Source: an uncultured Clostridia bacterium (GTDB lineage: Bacteria; Bacillota; Clostridia; TANB77; CAG-508). From it: 64,000 bases of DNA. The notes under the pieces are model-generated. The model was not told the origin of the DNA, searched no databases, and saw only the letters and a list, made by a program, of their open reading frames with translations. Below, piece after piece: positions 27,989 to 37,585 of this stretch; within the stretch, counting starts at the first letter, position 1; each line of letters opens with the position of its first letter. The position numbers and the translations under genes are program-made. Where the stretch lies: NCBI GenBank assembly GCA_934130285.1, contig CAKOXT010000001.1, forward strand, positions 248,001 through 312,000, written 5' to 3'.

Positions 27989-29200
27989 ATGATTAACAAA
28001 AAATTACGAATGAAAGAAGTTGGAAATGAGTATATGGAACAATATAATGCTCTTTTAAGATATGTTTTTCAAGTTACTGATCAAGAGCTAAGTTCTATAG
28101 ACTGGGAAGAAAAAGAAATAATACGTGCGAAGTTTCCTACGTTTAAAAAAGCGGAAGTAATAGGTTGGTTTGATGGAGACTCATTAGTATCTCAAGTTGC
28201 TGTATATCCTATGAAAGTTAGAATTGCAGGAAAAACATATGCAATGGCTGGTTTAACAGGAGTAGGAACATATCCGGAATATTCTAATCAAGGTTTGATG
28301 CATAGGTTATTGGAAACTGCATTGAAAAAGATGAGAGAAAGAGGACAATATATATCATATTTATTTCCATATTCTATTCCATATTATAGACGTAAAGGAT
28401 GGGAAATTGTTTCTAATAAGATAACATATGAGATTAGTGATTATCAATTACCAAAAAATCATCAAGTGTCTGGTAGTGTGAAACGTGTTAAATATGATAG
28501 TGATGAAATAAAAGAAACTTATAATAAATTTGCAATGCATACAAATGGAGCTATTTTAAGAGATGAATTGGCTTGGAATGAGTATTGGTTATGGGATCCA
28601 GATGATATGATGGCTGCAGTATATTACAATAAGGACGGAGAGCCAGATGGATATATAATATATTGGATTTCTGAAGAAGTTTTTCATATTAAGGATATGA
28701 TATTTAATAATGAAGAAGCTAGAACTGGACTATGGAATTTCGTTTCTGCACATTTTTCAATGATAGATAAAGTGGAAGGCCATACATACACGGATGAAAA
28801 ATTATCATTTTTGTTAGAGGATTCTAGTATTAAAGAAGTAGTTTCACCTTATTATATGGCTAGAATAGTTGATTTTGTTGAATTTATAAAAGATTATAAA
28901 TTTAAGAAGAGTGATATAGAAACAAGGTCTTGGAAATTTGTTCTTACAGATCCGATATTGGAAGAAAATCAAGGTACGTTTAATTTGATTATTGATAAAA
29001 ATGGAAAGGCTCATGCTGAGAAAATTGAAGAACATTGTGATGATGAAATTAGTATTCAAACGCTGACTACAATGTTGATGGGATATAAAAGGCCAGAATA
29101 TCTATATAAAATTGGAAGAATAAAAGCAGATAAAGAAATTGTTGAAATGCTTGAAAATTCAATTACACAGGATGTACCTTATATATCAGATTATTTTTAA
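27989..29200 (+). CDS. Eis-like GNAT acetyltransferase
   Basis: 403 aa, the size and three-part layout of Eis-family enzymes: an N-terminal GNAT domain with the acetyl-CoA loop in LTGVGTYPEYSNQGLMHRLL, a second GNAT-like domain (about 160-290), and a C-terminal SCP2-like lid (about 300-403). Some family members acetylate aminoglycosides at several amines; others act on peptides or lysines. The substrate is not predictable here. AAAGGAG before the ATG. Confidence 0.85.
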   Translation: MINKKLRMKEVGNEYMEQYNALLRYVFQVTDQELSSIDWEEKEIIRAKFPTFKKAEVIGWFDGDSLVSQVAVYPMKVRIAGKTYAMAGLTGVGTYPEYSNQGLMHRLLETALKKMRERGQYISYLFPYSIPYYRRKGWEIVSNKITYEISDYQLPKNHQVSGSVKRVKYDSDEIKETYNKFAMHTNGAILRDELAWNEYWLWDPDDMMAAVYYNKDGEPDGYIIYWISEEVFHIKDMIFNNEEARTGLWNFVSAHFSMIDKVEGHTYTDEKLSFLLEDSSIKEVVSPYYMARIVDFVEFIKDYKFKKSDIETRSWKFVLTDPILEENQGTFNLIIDKNGKAHAEKIEEHCDDEISIQTLTTMLMGYKRPEYLYKIGRIKADKEIVEMLENSITQDVPYISDYF

Positions 29201-29241
29201 TAAATAGAATATGCATAATATGTATGAGAGGAAGTGATTTT

Positions 29242-30340
29242 TTGTTAGAATTAGAGGAGAATAAAAGAGTTATTGATTCTCTAAAAGAAAAGATTGAAAG
29301 TTTAGGTGAGTCTCTTTGACATCACTACTAAAAAGAAAGAATTACAAGAATTAGAAAATAAAACATTAGAGCCTAATTTTTGGGATGATAATAAAGAATT
29401 TGGGAAAGTATTATCTAAAATAAAAAATATTAAAGATGTTGTTTTAGAATATTCTAAGCTTTATGATGAAATTTCAAATTTGCAAGAAATGACTGATCTA
29501 GTTATGGAAGAATTTGATGAAGAATTAAAAAAAGAGATTTTACAAGGAACTCAAAGTGCTGAAAAGAAAGTTGAAAAATTGGAATTACAAACTTTTTTAT
29601 CAGGAAAATATGATAAGAATAATGCTATTATAACTATTCATCCTGGGGCAGGTGGTACAGAATCTCAAGATTGGGCTGAAATGTTATATAGAATGTATAC
29701 GAGATGGGCTAGTAAGTCTAATTATGAAGTAAATGAAGTAGACTTTTTAGAAGGTGATGAAGCTGGTATAAAGAGTGTTACTTTTGAAGTAATTGGAGAG
29801 AATGCATATGGGTATTTAAAAGGAGAAATGGGTGTGCATAGACTTGTACGTATTTCACCTTTTGATAGCAATAGCAGAAGGCATACATCATTTGCTTCTG
29901 TTGAGGTGTTACCAGAGATTACTGATGATATAGAATTGGATATTAATCCAGATGATTTAAGAGTGGATACTTACAGAGCATCTGGCGCTGGTGGACAGCA
30001 TGTAAATAAAACCTCATCAGCAGTAAGAATTACACATATACCAACTAATATAGTTGCTCAATGTCAATCAGAACGTTCACAAATTCAAAATAGAGAAACT
30101 GCTATGAGAATGTTGAAGTCTAAACTATTAGATTTGAAAGAGAAAGAACAAAAAGAAAAAATTGAAGATTTAAAAGGTGTTCAAAGAGATATTGCCTGGG
30201 GAAGTCAAATACGTTCATATGTATTTTGCCCTTATACACTTGTTAAAGATCATAGAACTAATTATGAAGTTGGAAATGTTCAAGGCGTAATGGATGGAGA
30301 TTTAGATGGATTTATAGAGAGTTACTTAAAGATGAAATAA
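29242..30340 (+). CDS. prfB: Peptide chain release factor 2, expressed by programmed +1 frameshift
   Basis: RF2, 365 aa after frameshifting, releases peptides at UGA and UAA. A first frame starting at TTG 29242 (GAGAGG ten nt upstream) encodes 25 codons ending ESL and runs into CTT-TGA-C at 29314-29320. Shifting +1 there continues DITTKKKELQELE to the end. RF2 hallmarks: stop-recognition SPF in RISPFDSN, and the catalytic GGQ in SGAGGQHVNKTSS. An in-frame ATG at 29224 is an alternative start without a ribosome binding site. Followed 16 nt later by a nitroreductase gene. Confidence 0.95.
29303..29320 (+). promoter_or_regulatory. prfB programmed frameshift site
   Basis: TTAGGTGAG (internal Shine-Dalgarno-like) followed by TCT CTT TGA C. 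The UGA in the zero frame makes RF2 synthesis self-limiting: low RF2 favours the +1 slip. Confidence 0.92.
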
Positions 30341-30356
30341 TTTTTGGAGGTTTAGT

Positions 30357-30878
30357 ATGAATGAGACTATTAAAAATTTAATTGAAAGAAGAAGTTGTAG
30401 AAGTTATAAAAAAGATCAAATAACAGATGAAGAATTAAAGCTTATATTAGAAGCGGCTGAGTACGCACCAACTGGGATGGGAATGCAATCACCTATTATT
30501 ATAGTATTGCAAGACGAAGAAACAATTGCAGAGCTTTCAAGATTGAATGCAAAGATCATGGGAAGAGATGGAGATCCTTTTTATGGTGCTCCTACAGTTG
30601 CTATTGTTTTAGCAGATAAAAACAGACCTACTTATATTGAAGATGGAAGTTTAGTTCTTGGAAATATGATGAATGCAGCTTATAGTATTGGTGTTGATTC
30701 TTGCTGGATACATAGAGCTAAAGAAGAATTTGAATCAGAAGAAGGAAAAGAATTATTAAAAAGATGGAATATTTCTGATGATTATGTTGGAATAGGTCAT
30801 TGCATTTTAGGATATAGAGATGGAGAATTATCTCAAGCTAAACCAAGAAAAGAAAATTATGTAACAATTATTAAATAA
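30357..30878 (+). CDS. Nitroreductase-family FMN oxidoreductase
   Basis: 173 aa. N-terminal IERRSCRSYKKDQITDEELK (FMN phosphate-binding Arg/Ser cluster), AAEYAPTGMGMQSP and a C-terminal GIGHCILGYRDGE segment are typical of small dimeric nitroreductases using NAD(P)H. Natural substrate unknown. TTTGGAGG precedes the ATG. Confidence 0.88.
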   Translation: MNETIKNLIERRSCRSYKKDQITDEELKLILEAAEYAPTGMGMQSPIIIVLQDEETIAELSRLNAKIMGRDGDPFYGAPTVAIVLADKNRPTYIEDGSLVLGNMMNAAYSIGVDSCWIHRAKEEFESEEGKELLKRWNISDDYVGIGHCILGYRDGELSQAKPRKENYVTIIK

Positions 30879-30906
30879 TGTTTTGTGAAAGAAGTTTATA
30901 TGTGTC

Positions 30907-31941
30907 ATGAAAAAGAAGAGTAGTTTTATTAAGAATTTTGCTATATTTGCAATTCTTATTTTCTTAACTTTTTATATTTTATTTAAAGACCAAAATTTAC
31001 TAGATATATTTGGAATATTGAAATCTGTTAAAATTCGATTTGTTATTGTAGCAATATTTTGTATGTTTGTATATTTGATGTTAGAGGCGATTAATATTGG
31101 AAGGACATTAAAAAATTTAAACGAGAAATCTAGTTTTTTACAAAATTTAAAATATTCATTTATTGGTTTCTTTTTTAGTTCGATAACCCCTGCTGCTAGT
31201 GGTGGGCAACCAATGCAAATTTATTATATGCATAAAGATAGAATATCTGTTGCAAATTCAACTTTAGCATTATTACTAAATTTAACAAGTATGCAAATTA
31301 CAACTATTAGTTTTGCTTTAATTAGTTTGCTCTTTACATATCAACATTTAAATAAAGTTTTGATTATTTGTTTTGTTATAGGTATTTTTCTAAATTCAAT
31401 GGCATTAGCTTTATTAATAATAGGTATATTTTCAAAAAGAATGTCAAAATGGTTAATAGAGGTTGCTTTAAAAATCTTGAAATTTTTTAGAATTAGAAAA
31501 CTAGATGAGAAGAAAGAAAAGTTTGAAAATGAATTATTAAAATATCAAGATAGTGCAACATACATAAAAGGAAATAAATTGCTCGTATTAAAGATATTAC
31601 TTACTACGATAGTTCAGTTTACAGTTTATTATAGTATTACTTATTGGGTATATCGTGCATTAGGATTTAATTCATACAATAGTGCTCAAATAATATGTAT
31701 GCAATCAGTATTATTTGCTACTGTATCAGGAATACCTTCACCAGGGGCAGTTGGAGTAAGTGAAGGAGCATTTACAGAACTTTTTAGAAATGTGTATCCT
31801 AAAAACATAATGGGAAGTGCGGTATTATTAAACAGAGGTGTAAACTTTTATTTATACGTTTTAATTTGTGGAATAGTGACAGCAATTAATCATATTAAGA
31901 AAAAAAAGATTGATTCAGTAGATGAGGTGAATATATGTTAA
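30907..31941 (+). CDS. YbhN/UPF0104 (LPG-synthase-like) flippase-domain membrane protein
   Basis: 344 aa with about eight membrane helices. Signature segments SSITPAASGGQPMQIYYM and GIPSPGAVGVSEGAFTELF define the lysylphosphatidylglycerol-synthase transmembrane-domain family (AglD2/YbhN-like). No soluble synthase domain, so lipid flipping or a helper role is more likely than aminoacylation. The next gene overlaps it by 7 nt. The ribosome binding site is weak. Confidence 0.85.
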   Translation: MKKKSSFIKNFAIFAILIFLTFYILFKDQNLLDIFGILKSVKIRFVIVAIFCMFVYLMLEAINIGRTLKNLNEKSSFLQNLKYSFIGFFFSSITPAASGGQPMQIYYMHKDRISVANSTLALLLNLTSMQITTISFALISLLFTYQHLNKVLIICFVIGIFLNSMALALLIIGIFSKRMSKWLIEVALKILKFFRIRKLDEKKEKFENELLKYQDSATYIKGNKLLVLKILLTTIVQFTVYYSITYWVYRALGFNSYNSAQIICMQSVLFATVSGIPSPGAVGVSEGAFTELFRNVYPKNIMGSAVLLNRGVNFYLYVLICGIVTAINHIKKKKIDSVDEVNIC

Positions 31942-32258
31942 GAAATTTATTGATTAAATTTATAACAGCTGTATTGTTTTTTGCAAGTATGGTTGTGTTT
32001 TATATTAATCCTGCTTTTAAATTTGTTTTATATATCATGATATGTTTATCTATTGTTAGATTTTTTGTAACTATGATATTAGAACCTGATAACATATGGG
32101 AAATAATTAAAAAGTTTATATATGTTCTTATTGTTATACTGCTTGGTTGTTATATTGCTTTTAATAATATGATTTTATTGTGGATTGTGAATATTGTTAT
32201 AGTAATAGATACTATAATTGAGACTAGAAGATTTACAAAAGCTATAAAAAATAAATAA
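31935..32258 (+). CDS. Small integral membrane protein, partner of the YbhN-like gene
   Basis: 107 aa, four predicted helices, short basic C-terminus. No family recognised. It overlaps the YbhN-like gene by 7 nt (GGTG site inside that gene), so it is translated with it and may assist it. A terminator follows. Confidence 0.7.
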   Translation: MLRNLLIKFITAVLFFASMVVFYINPAFKFVLYIMICLSIVRFFVTMILEPDNIWEIIKKFIYVLIVILLGCYIAFNNMILLWIVNIVIVIDTIIETRRFTKAIKNK

Positions 32259-32268
32259 TTTAAAATTT

Positions 32269-32301
32269 GAAGTGCCTTTTAATAAAAAGGTACTTTTTTT
32301 C
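32269..32301 (+). terminator. Rho-independent terminator
   Basis: Stem AAGTGCCTTTT / AAAAGGTACTT, 4-nt loop, then T-tract. Confidence 0.88.
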
Positions 32302-32388
32302 AATTTTTCTTCAATAAATGAATGGTAATATATATCCAGAAAAGAGGAAAACATATAAATAGATGTTTTCAGAAAGGAAGGAAATGCA

Positions 32389-32891
32389 ATGAAAAAGAGA
32401 ACAATTATTCGTATTATAATTTTAACTGTTTTAATTGCAGTTTTAGGTGTTCTTATAAAATTATATTGTGATGAAATAAATAGTCAAAATTCTGAAACAA
32501 GTACTTCAGATAATAGACCAGAAATGGGAGAGCAGATGGGCCAACCAGGAGGTGGAGATAATTCGTCTAGTGTAACTAAAACTGGTGCAACTGAATTTAC
32601 ATCTGATGTGACTGAATTTTCTTTATAACAAATACATCTGCTGTAATTAATTTGGAAAATAATAAATTATCTTATGGAAGCGGAATATTATTAAAAGCAG
32701 AGGGAACAAGTGAATGGGGTAACTCTGGAAGTAATGGAGGTAATGTTACTCTTAATGCTAATAATCAAGAGTTAATTGGAAATATAGAATGTGATGATAT
32801 TAGTACAGTTGTTCTTAATTTAACAAATGGTAGTTATTTTGAGTCTGCTATTAATGCTAGTAATACAGGAAAATCTGTTGAATTAAAATAA
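32389..32891 (+). pseudogene. Remnant of a Cthe_2159-like carbohydrate-binding surface protein
   Basis: An N-terminal signal-anchor helix and Ser/Gly-rich linker (MGEQMGQPGGGDNSS) lead into a stop at 32628. A second frame continues with ITNTSAVINLENNKL, then NVTLNANNQELIGNIECDD, VVLNLTNGSYFESAINASNT and ends SVELK. These repeats match the right-handed beta-helix of the Cthe_2159 carbohydrate-binding family, normally several hundred residues. Both a frame change near 32615-32640 and a missing core and C-terminus show a decayed gene with an internal deletion. Confidence 0.75.
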
Positions 32892-32950
32892 GAGTTTTAA
32901 CTATTATAAATAATCATTCTTGTTTAGTATGATTAGATATTAATTAATGG

Positions 32951-32980
32951 TTGACTTTTACTTTGTAATGATGTTACAAT
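32951..32980 (+). promoter_or_regulatory. Promoter of the tyrS T-box transcript
   Basis: TTGACT, 18-nt spacer, TACAAT, directly upstream of the T-box leader. Confidence 0.7.
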
Positions 32981-32991
32981 GTTTACATAAG

Positions 32992-33207
32992 TTAATTTGA
33001 TTGCGTTTAAAAAGAAACTAGTAGAACTTTATTTAGAATATAGAGAGACAATGGTTGGTGAAAATTGTTTTCGGGTAAAGTTTGAATTACAATTCTTATA
33101 GTGATTAACGTGTAGCTACGAAAAGCTGTTAATAAGACAATAATTTATTGTGAATAAAGGTGGTACCACGAGATAGTTCGTCCTTTTAAGGATGGACTAT
33201 TTTTTTA
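32992..33207 (+). promoter_or_regulatory. Tyrosine T-box riboswitch
   Basis: Leader with stem I elements (AGAGAGACAATGGTTGGTGAA), a specifier-loop region where TAC (33088-33090) is the likely Tyr codon, the conserved T-box GGTGGTACCACG (33159-33170) and a terminator stem ATAGTTCGTCCTT / AAGGATGGACTAT followed by T7 (33173-33207). Uncharged tRNA-Tyr would pair with specifier and T-box and favour antitermination, switching on tyrS downstream. Confidence 0.93.
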
Positions 33208-33291
33208 TATATTATGAAACTTTCCTAATATATAAAATTACACTGTACAGAAAATTTATTTCATAAATTTTCGCACACGAACAAATTTACT

Positions 33292-33322
33292 GAACAAATC
33301 TTTGATTTTTTCAGATTTGTTC
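33292..33322 (+). repeat. Perfect inverted repeat between T-box and tyrS
   Basis: GAACAAATCT / AGATTTGTTC, 11-nt loop. Weak T-tract; may be a second attenuator or a spacer structure in the unusually long 350-nt stretch between the T-box terminator and tyrS. Confidence 0.55.
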
Positions 33323-33462
33323 TTTAATAAGCAAGTATTATTAGATAAATGATTATGCTAAATTGCATAAAAGTATGGAAAAATTTCAGAACGTTTTATG
33401 TGTATAGGTATTTGACTATAGTGATGATTAAATTGTCAATCATTAGTTTAGGAGGTGATGCT

Positions 33463-33537
33463 ATGACCCAATGGTTTGCTATGAAGGTAATTATCCAAGG
33501 GTTCTTCTACAATACTCATTCTATAAATAAAAAATAA
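33463..33537 (+). CDS. Putative 24-aa peptide between T-box and tyrS
   Basis: ATG preceded by an excellent AGGAGGTGATG site; encodes MTQWFAMKVIIQGFFYNT plus six residues and TAA, 19 nt before tyrS. It could be a leader peptide coupled to tyrS translation or a relic. No homologue recognised; the strong ribosome binding site is the only support. Confidence 0.4.
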   Translation: MTQWFAMKVIIQGFFYNTHSINKK

Positions 33538-33556
33538 ATAGAATGGAGAGATTGTA

Positions 33557-34717
33557 ATGAATAATTTAGAGATTATAAAAAGAAAAGCAGTTCAGATATT
33601 TTCTGAACAAGATTTAGATAAGAAGTTAAATAGTGGAAAGAAGTTGACTATAAAATTAGGAGCTGATCCTTCAAGACCAGATCTTCATATAGGACATAGT
33701 GTTGTGTTACGTGTTCTTAAAAATTTTCAAGATATGGGACATGAAGTTGTATTTGTTATAGGTGATTTTACTGGCATGATTGGAGATCCTTCTGGAAAGA
33801 GTAAAACTAGACCAGCACTTACTTTTGAAGAAACTAGAAAGTCTGCTGAAACGTATTTGGAACAGGCTACTAAGATATTAGATAGGGATAAGACTCGTAT
33901 AGCTTTTAATTCAGAGTGGTTATCAAAGTTGAATTTTGAAGATGTTATTAAGTTGTGTTCAAAATATACAGTAGCTAGAATAATGGAAAGGGATGATTTT
34001 AAGAATAGATTTGAAAATGGTTTGCCATTGTCTATGCATGAATTATTATATCCGTTAATGCAGGGATACGATTCTGTTGCTTTGAATGCTGATATTGAGA
34101 TTGGTGGTACTGATCAGACATTTAATTTGCTAGTGGGGAGAGAACTACAAAAAGATTATGAACAAGAACCACAAATTGTAATGACATTTCCACTATTAGT
34201 TGGATTAGATGGTAAGGAAAAGATGAGTAAGTCTTTAGATAATTATATAGGATTAAATGATACTCCTTTTGCTAAATTGGAAAAGAGTATGAGAATTCCT
34301 GATGAAGTATTGAGACAATATTTTGAGTTAGCTACTGATATGCATATTGATGAGATTAATAGTATTCTTAATGGTGATATAAGAGAAGCTCATTTTGAAT
34401 TCGCTAAAGAACTTATTAGAATGTATGATACTAATGTTGATTTTGAAGAAATAAAGAATAGATATTTGAATATAGCTAATGGTGGAATACCTGATGATAT
34501 AAAAGAGGTTTGTATAGAAAATAAGCAAATGAATGTTTGTGATTTACTTGTTGAATTAAATATTGCTAGTTCTAGAAGTGATGCTAAAAGAAAAATAGAG
34601 GGTAAAGGCATTAAGATTGATGCAGAATTACAGCTAGATGTTAATGAGGTTATTGATTTTAGTAATGGTGCTAAGGTAGTTCAATTTGGTAAGAGCAAGT
34701 TTATAAAAGTTAAATAA
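33557..34717 (+). CDS. tyrS: Tyrosyl-tRNA synthetase
   Basis: 386 aa, cytosolic class I synthetase charging tRNA-Tyr. HIGH motif in DPSRPDLHIGHSVVL, KMSKS in GKEKMSKSLDNY, tyrosine-binding QGYDSVALNADIEIGGTDQ, and a C-terminal S4 RNA-binding domain (about 325-386). It is the variant of tyrS with the longer 'TyrZ-like' catalytic core. Expression is controlled by the upstream T-box. Confidence 0.95.
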   Translation: MNNLEIIKRKAVQIFSEQDLDKKLNSGKKLTIKLGADPSRPDLHIGHSVVLRVLKNFQDMGHEVVFVIGDFTGMIGDPSGKSKTRPALTFEETRKSAETYLEQATKILDRDKTRIAFNSEWLSKLNFEDVIKLCSKYTVARIMERDDFKNRFENGLPLSMHELLYPLMQGYDSVALNADIEIGGTDQTFNLLVGRELQKDYEQEPQIVMTFPLLVGLDGKEKMSKSLDNYIGLNDTPFAKLEKSMRIPDEVLRQYFELATDMHIDEINSILNGDIREAHFEFAKELIRMYDTNVDFEEIKNRYLNIANGGIPDDIKEVCIENKQMNVCDLLVELNIASSRSDAKRKIEGKGIKIDAELQLDVNEVIDFSNGAKVVQFGKSKFIKVK

Positions 34718-34774
34718 TTTAGTAACGTATTTATAAAAATTAACATAGTATACTTTAAAAGAAAGGAGTGTGCT

Positions 34775-35389
34775 ATGTTTCAAGATTTTAATTCATATAA
34801 TCAATATTATGGAATAAATGGGGCTTTTAATAATCAAGGTCTTAATGCTAATAATTTGAGTAATGGTTTTGATTTTAGAACTATGAATAGTAATGTTAAT
34901 AATGAGGAAATAATTACTTTAGCTCAAGGAGTTGATTTAATAAGACAATCTGTATCTGATGAGAGAGAAGATGAAATGTTTTATGATAGTTTGATTAAAA
35001 AAGCTCGTACAGAACAGGAAAAGAAAATTATTACTGAAATTAGGGATGATGAGAGAAAGCATAATAGAATTTTAAGAGAGGTGTATTTTAATTTAACTGG
35101 TCAGATGGTTTCTGGAATGGGAATGTCAGATATGCCGTCTATGCAGATGATGCCAAATGCATCTAATATGTCTAGTTTACTTGAGAAACCTCATGAAACG
35201 CATGAAGAATTAGAATATAAGGCTGGATTGGAAAAAGCTTTATTTGGCGAATTAGAAGCGGTTATTAGGTATAGGAGAATTATGAGTATTATGCCTAGTG
35301 GTAATAATTATATTTTGCTTATGTCTATTATGACAGATGAGATTCGACATTCTGCTATGTATAATTTTTTGATACATATTGCTAAGTAA
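34775..35389 (+). CDS. Ferritin-like di-iron domain protein
   Basis: 204 aa. An Asn/Gly-rich N-terminus (about 1-45) precedes four-helix-bundle segments carrying SDEREDEMFYDSL, ITEIRDDERKHNRIL, ALFGELEAVIRYR and IMTDEIRHSAMYNF, i.e. two E...DExxH-type metal sites of the rubrerythrin/ferritin-like superfamily, with a Met-rich loop (MGMSDMPSMQMM) between the two halves. No rubredoxin domain. Likely binds a di-iron centre for peroxide handling or has a spore-coat role; inference. GAAAGGAG before ATG. Confidence 0.8.
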   Translation: MFQDFNSYNQYYGINGAFNNQGLNANNLSNGFDFRTMNSNVNNEEIITLAQGVDLIRQSVSDEREDEMFYDSLIKKARTEQEKKIITEIRDDERKHNRILREVYFNLTGQMVSGMGMSDMPSMQMMPNASNMSSLLEKPHETHEELEYKAGLEKALFGELEAVIRYRRIMSIMPSGNNYILLMSIMTDEIRHSAMYNFLIHIAK

Positions 35390-35460
35390 GATTCTTATTA
35401 GATTAAAAAATAATTGAGAAATATATTGAAGGTAATAGAAAAGAAGAAGTAGAAGCGGAA

Positions 35461-35500
35461 AAAAATAGTCTTTAACAAATGAATGTTAGAGACTATTTTT
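35461..35500 (+). terminator. Terminator hairpin
   Basis: Stem AAAAATAGTCTTTAAC / GTTAGAGACTATTTTT; symmetrical A/T tracts, could act on both strands between the convergent ferritin-like and PAQR genes. Confidence 0.85.
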
Positions 35501-35592
35501 AATTATACTATCTGATTGTACATTGGATAGTTATTATATTATACTTACGCATTACCATTTAATTTTAAATTTTGAGAAGAACTATTATGGTT

Positions 35593-36267
35593 TTAAATTA
35601 CATAGAATAATATGCAGAAGAAATGTAATAAGCTACCTAAAAATATGAAAATATGAAATACTGAGTGAATATATTTTTTCTTTTTTCCTAATCCGTATAG
35701 TATAGCGCCAATACTATAAACTATTCCACCAGCTAATAATAAGCCAAAACCAAAGTTAGTTAATAATTGTGGTAAAATAGATACCTTTACAATAATGCAC
35801 CATCCCATAAGTAAATAACATACCATTGAAAGCACTTTATATTTTTTTATATCTATTGAGTTAAATAATATACCTAGTGCAGCTGTTCCCCATATTATTC
35901 CAAATATAGTCCATCCCATTGCTGTATCATATCCACGTAAAGTACATAAGCAGAATGGGGTATATGAACCTGCAATTAAAAGAAATATTGCACAATGGTC
36001 AAAAATTTGGAAAACTTTTTTTGCTTTTAGTTTTGGACTTAATCCATGATATATACTAGACATTGTGTATAGTATAATCATAGAAATACCAAAAATAACA
36101 CCGCTTATAATTCCGTATACATTATGGTGTATAGCTGCGAATATAGGAAGTAGAACGGTTGCTACTATTCCTAAGACACCTCCACATATGTGTGTTACCA
36201 TATTAAAAATTTCTTCGCCTTTTGTGTAAGTTGGTAAAATTCTGTCGGCTAATTTTGTTCTTTTCAT
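35593..36267 (-). CDS. Hemolysin III family (PAQR/YqfA-like) membrane protein
   Basis: 224 aa, seven membrane helices. Signature metal-site segments: MSSIYHGLSPK, IFDHCAIFLLIAGSYTPF and HSVFHIFIFLGSLLHF, giving the Ser/His/Asp set of the CREST hydrolase superfamily. YqfA-type proteins affect membrane lipid composition; the reaction here is unknown. GGAGGGATT precedes the ATG. Confidence 0.92.
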   Translation of the reverse strand: MKRTKLADRILPTYTKGEEIFNMVTHICGGVLGIVATVLLPIFAAIHHNVYGIISGVIFGISMIILYTMSSIYHGLSPKLKAKKVFQIFDHCAIFLLIAGSYTPFCLCTLRGYDTAMGWTIFGIIWGTAALGILFNSIDIKKYKVLSMVCYLLMGWCIIVKVSILPQLLTNFGFGLLLAGGIVYSIGAILYGLGKKKKYIHSVFHIFIFLGSLLHFFCILFYVI

Positions 36268-36462
36268 TTGAATCCCTCCGTTATTTTAAACTACATCATC
36301 TAGTATTGAATACTATATCATAATACTATTAAAATGTCAAAGAAATATTATTGATTAAAACGATTTTTAAAAATAGAAATTCATTCAGTAAGTTTGTTTG
36401 TTTACAAAAATTTATGCAGTAAATCTTCTGCGTAATGAAGTTTTATATAATGGAAGATTGTA

Positions 36463-37383
36463 TTATTTATCGGATTTGTAAAAAATTCCTTGATATAGAT
36501 CTTTTTCCTTTAGGATTTTGTCTAATCCGTTCATTACTTTCTTTTTGTGAAGGTTCCATTCGGGTGCAACAAGTAAATTTTTTGGAGCATCTCCAGAAAT
36601 TCGATGAATGACAAGTTCTGGAGAAATGTGAGTAATAACATATTCTAAGCAATCCATATAATATTCATATGATATTGGTTCATATAAATGTTGATTATAT
36701 AGTTTTTCTAGTTTAGTGTTTTTTACAATATAAGTTGAGTGAATTTTAATACCATTAATATTATGAGCGTTAATGAAATTTACGGTATTTTCTAAATCTA
36801 TTTTTGTTTCATTTGGTAATCCAATCATTATATGTGCTACAACATTGATAGTATATTTGTTTAAAATATTTACAGCGTTTGTAAAGTCTGCTGAGGAATA
36901 ACCACGATTGATAAATTTGGCTGTTTTATCATTTGAAGTTTGTAATCCTAGTTCTACACATACATAATATTTTTCAGAATATGAGTGTATCAATTTGGCT
37001 ATTTCTTCAGTAATACAATCTGGTCTTGTTGCAATTTCGATTCCAACAATTCTATCATCTATAAAACATGAATCATATTTTCTTTTTAGATTTTCAATAG
37101 TATCATATGTATTTGTAAAGTTCTGAAAATATACTATGAATTTATTAGCACGAGATGCTTTATAGCTATTGAAAAATTGATTGATTTGTTCAGGAATACT
37201 AATATGTTTTAAATGATCTCCTGAGCCTGTTTCACTGCAAAAAATACATCCACCATATCCGCATTTGCCATCTCTGTTCGGACAAGTAAAGCCACCGTCA
37301 ACACATATTTTTAATGTTCTTTCTCCAAATTTATTTTTTAAATATTCATTTAAATGTTTGTATCTTAAATATCTTTCTTCCAT
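36463..37383 (-). CDS. Radical SAM protein, TIGR01212 (YhcC) family
   Basis: 306 aa from the ATG at 37383; an in-frame ATG at 37437 exists but adds an unusual hydrophobic leader. N-terminal GERTLKICVDGGFTCPNRDG contains the first Cys; CGYGGCIFCSETGSG completes the iron-sulfur CxxxxxCxxC-type cluster region. The TIGR01212 family is widespread in anaerobes; some members are linked to tRNA or glutamate-synthase-neighbour functions, but the reaction is not settled. The gene stands alone between PAQR and adhE. Confidence 0.88.
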   Translation of the reverse strand: MEERYLRYKHLNEYLKNKFGERTLKICVDGGFTCPNRDGKCGYGGCIFCSETGSGDHLKHISIPEQINQFFNSYKASRANKFIVYFQNFTNTYDTIENLKRKYDSCFIDDRIVGIEIATRPDCITEEIAKLIHSYSEKYYVCVELGLQTSNDKTAKFINRGYSSADFTNAVNILNKYTINVVAHIMIGLPNETKIDLENTVNFINAHNINGIKIHSTYIVKNTKLEKLYNQHLYEPISYEYYMDCLEYVITHISPELVIHRISGDAPKNLLVAPEWNLHKKKVMNGLDKILKEKDLYQGIFYKSDK

Positions 37384-37585
37384 TATTTTTTCCAATCTTT
37401 TTTGTAATATTATATAGGCGTAAACATAAAATGTCAAAAATTTTGAAATAGCTAAAAATAAATGAAAATATTAATTAATAACATATTGAAAAAACAATTT
37501 TGAAATGATATTATTGCTTCGTGAACATGAAGAAAGAATAAATTAATTCGATAAGACTTAAAATATAAATAAAGGAGAGTGCTAT

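Noticed and set aside
29242..30340. prfB looks frameshifted
   Set aside because: The break is at CTT-TGA-C with an upstream GGTGAG-type site: the conserved programmed frameshift, not a mutation.
33349..33537. 62-codon ORF before tyrS
   Set aside because: Only its last 24 codons have a proper start site; the longer frame is not supported.
37440..37585. Rex (redox) operator upstream of adhE
   Set aside because: No TTGTTAA-N4-TTAACAA-like palindrome could be found, only AT-rich partial matches.
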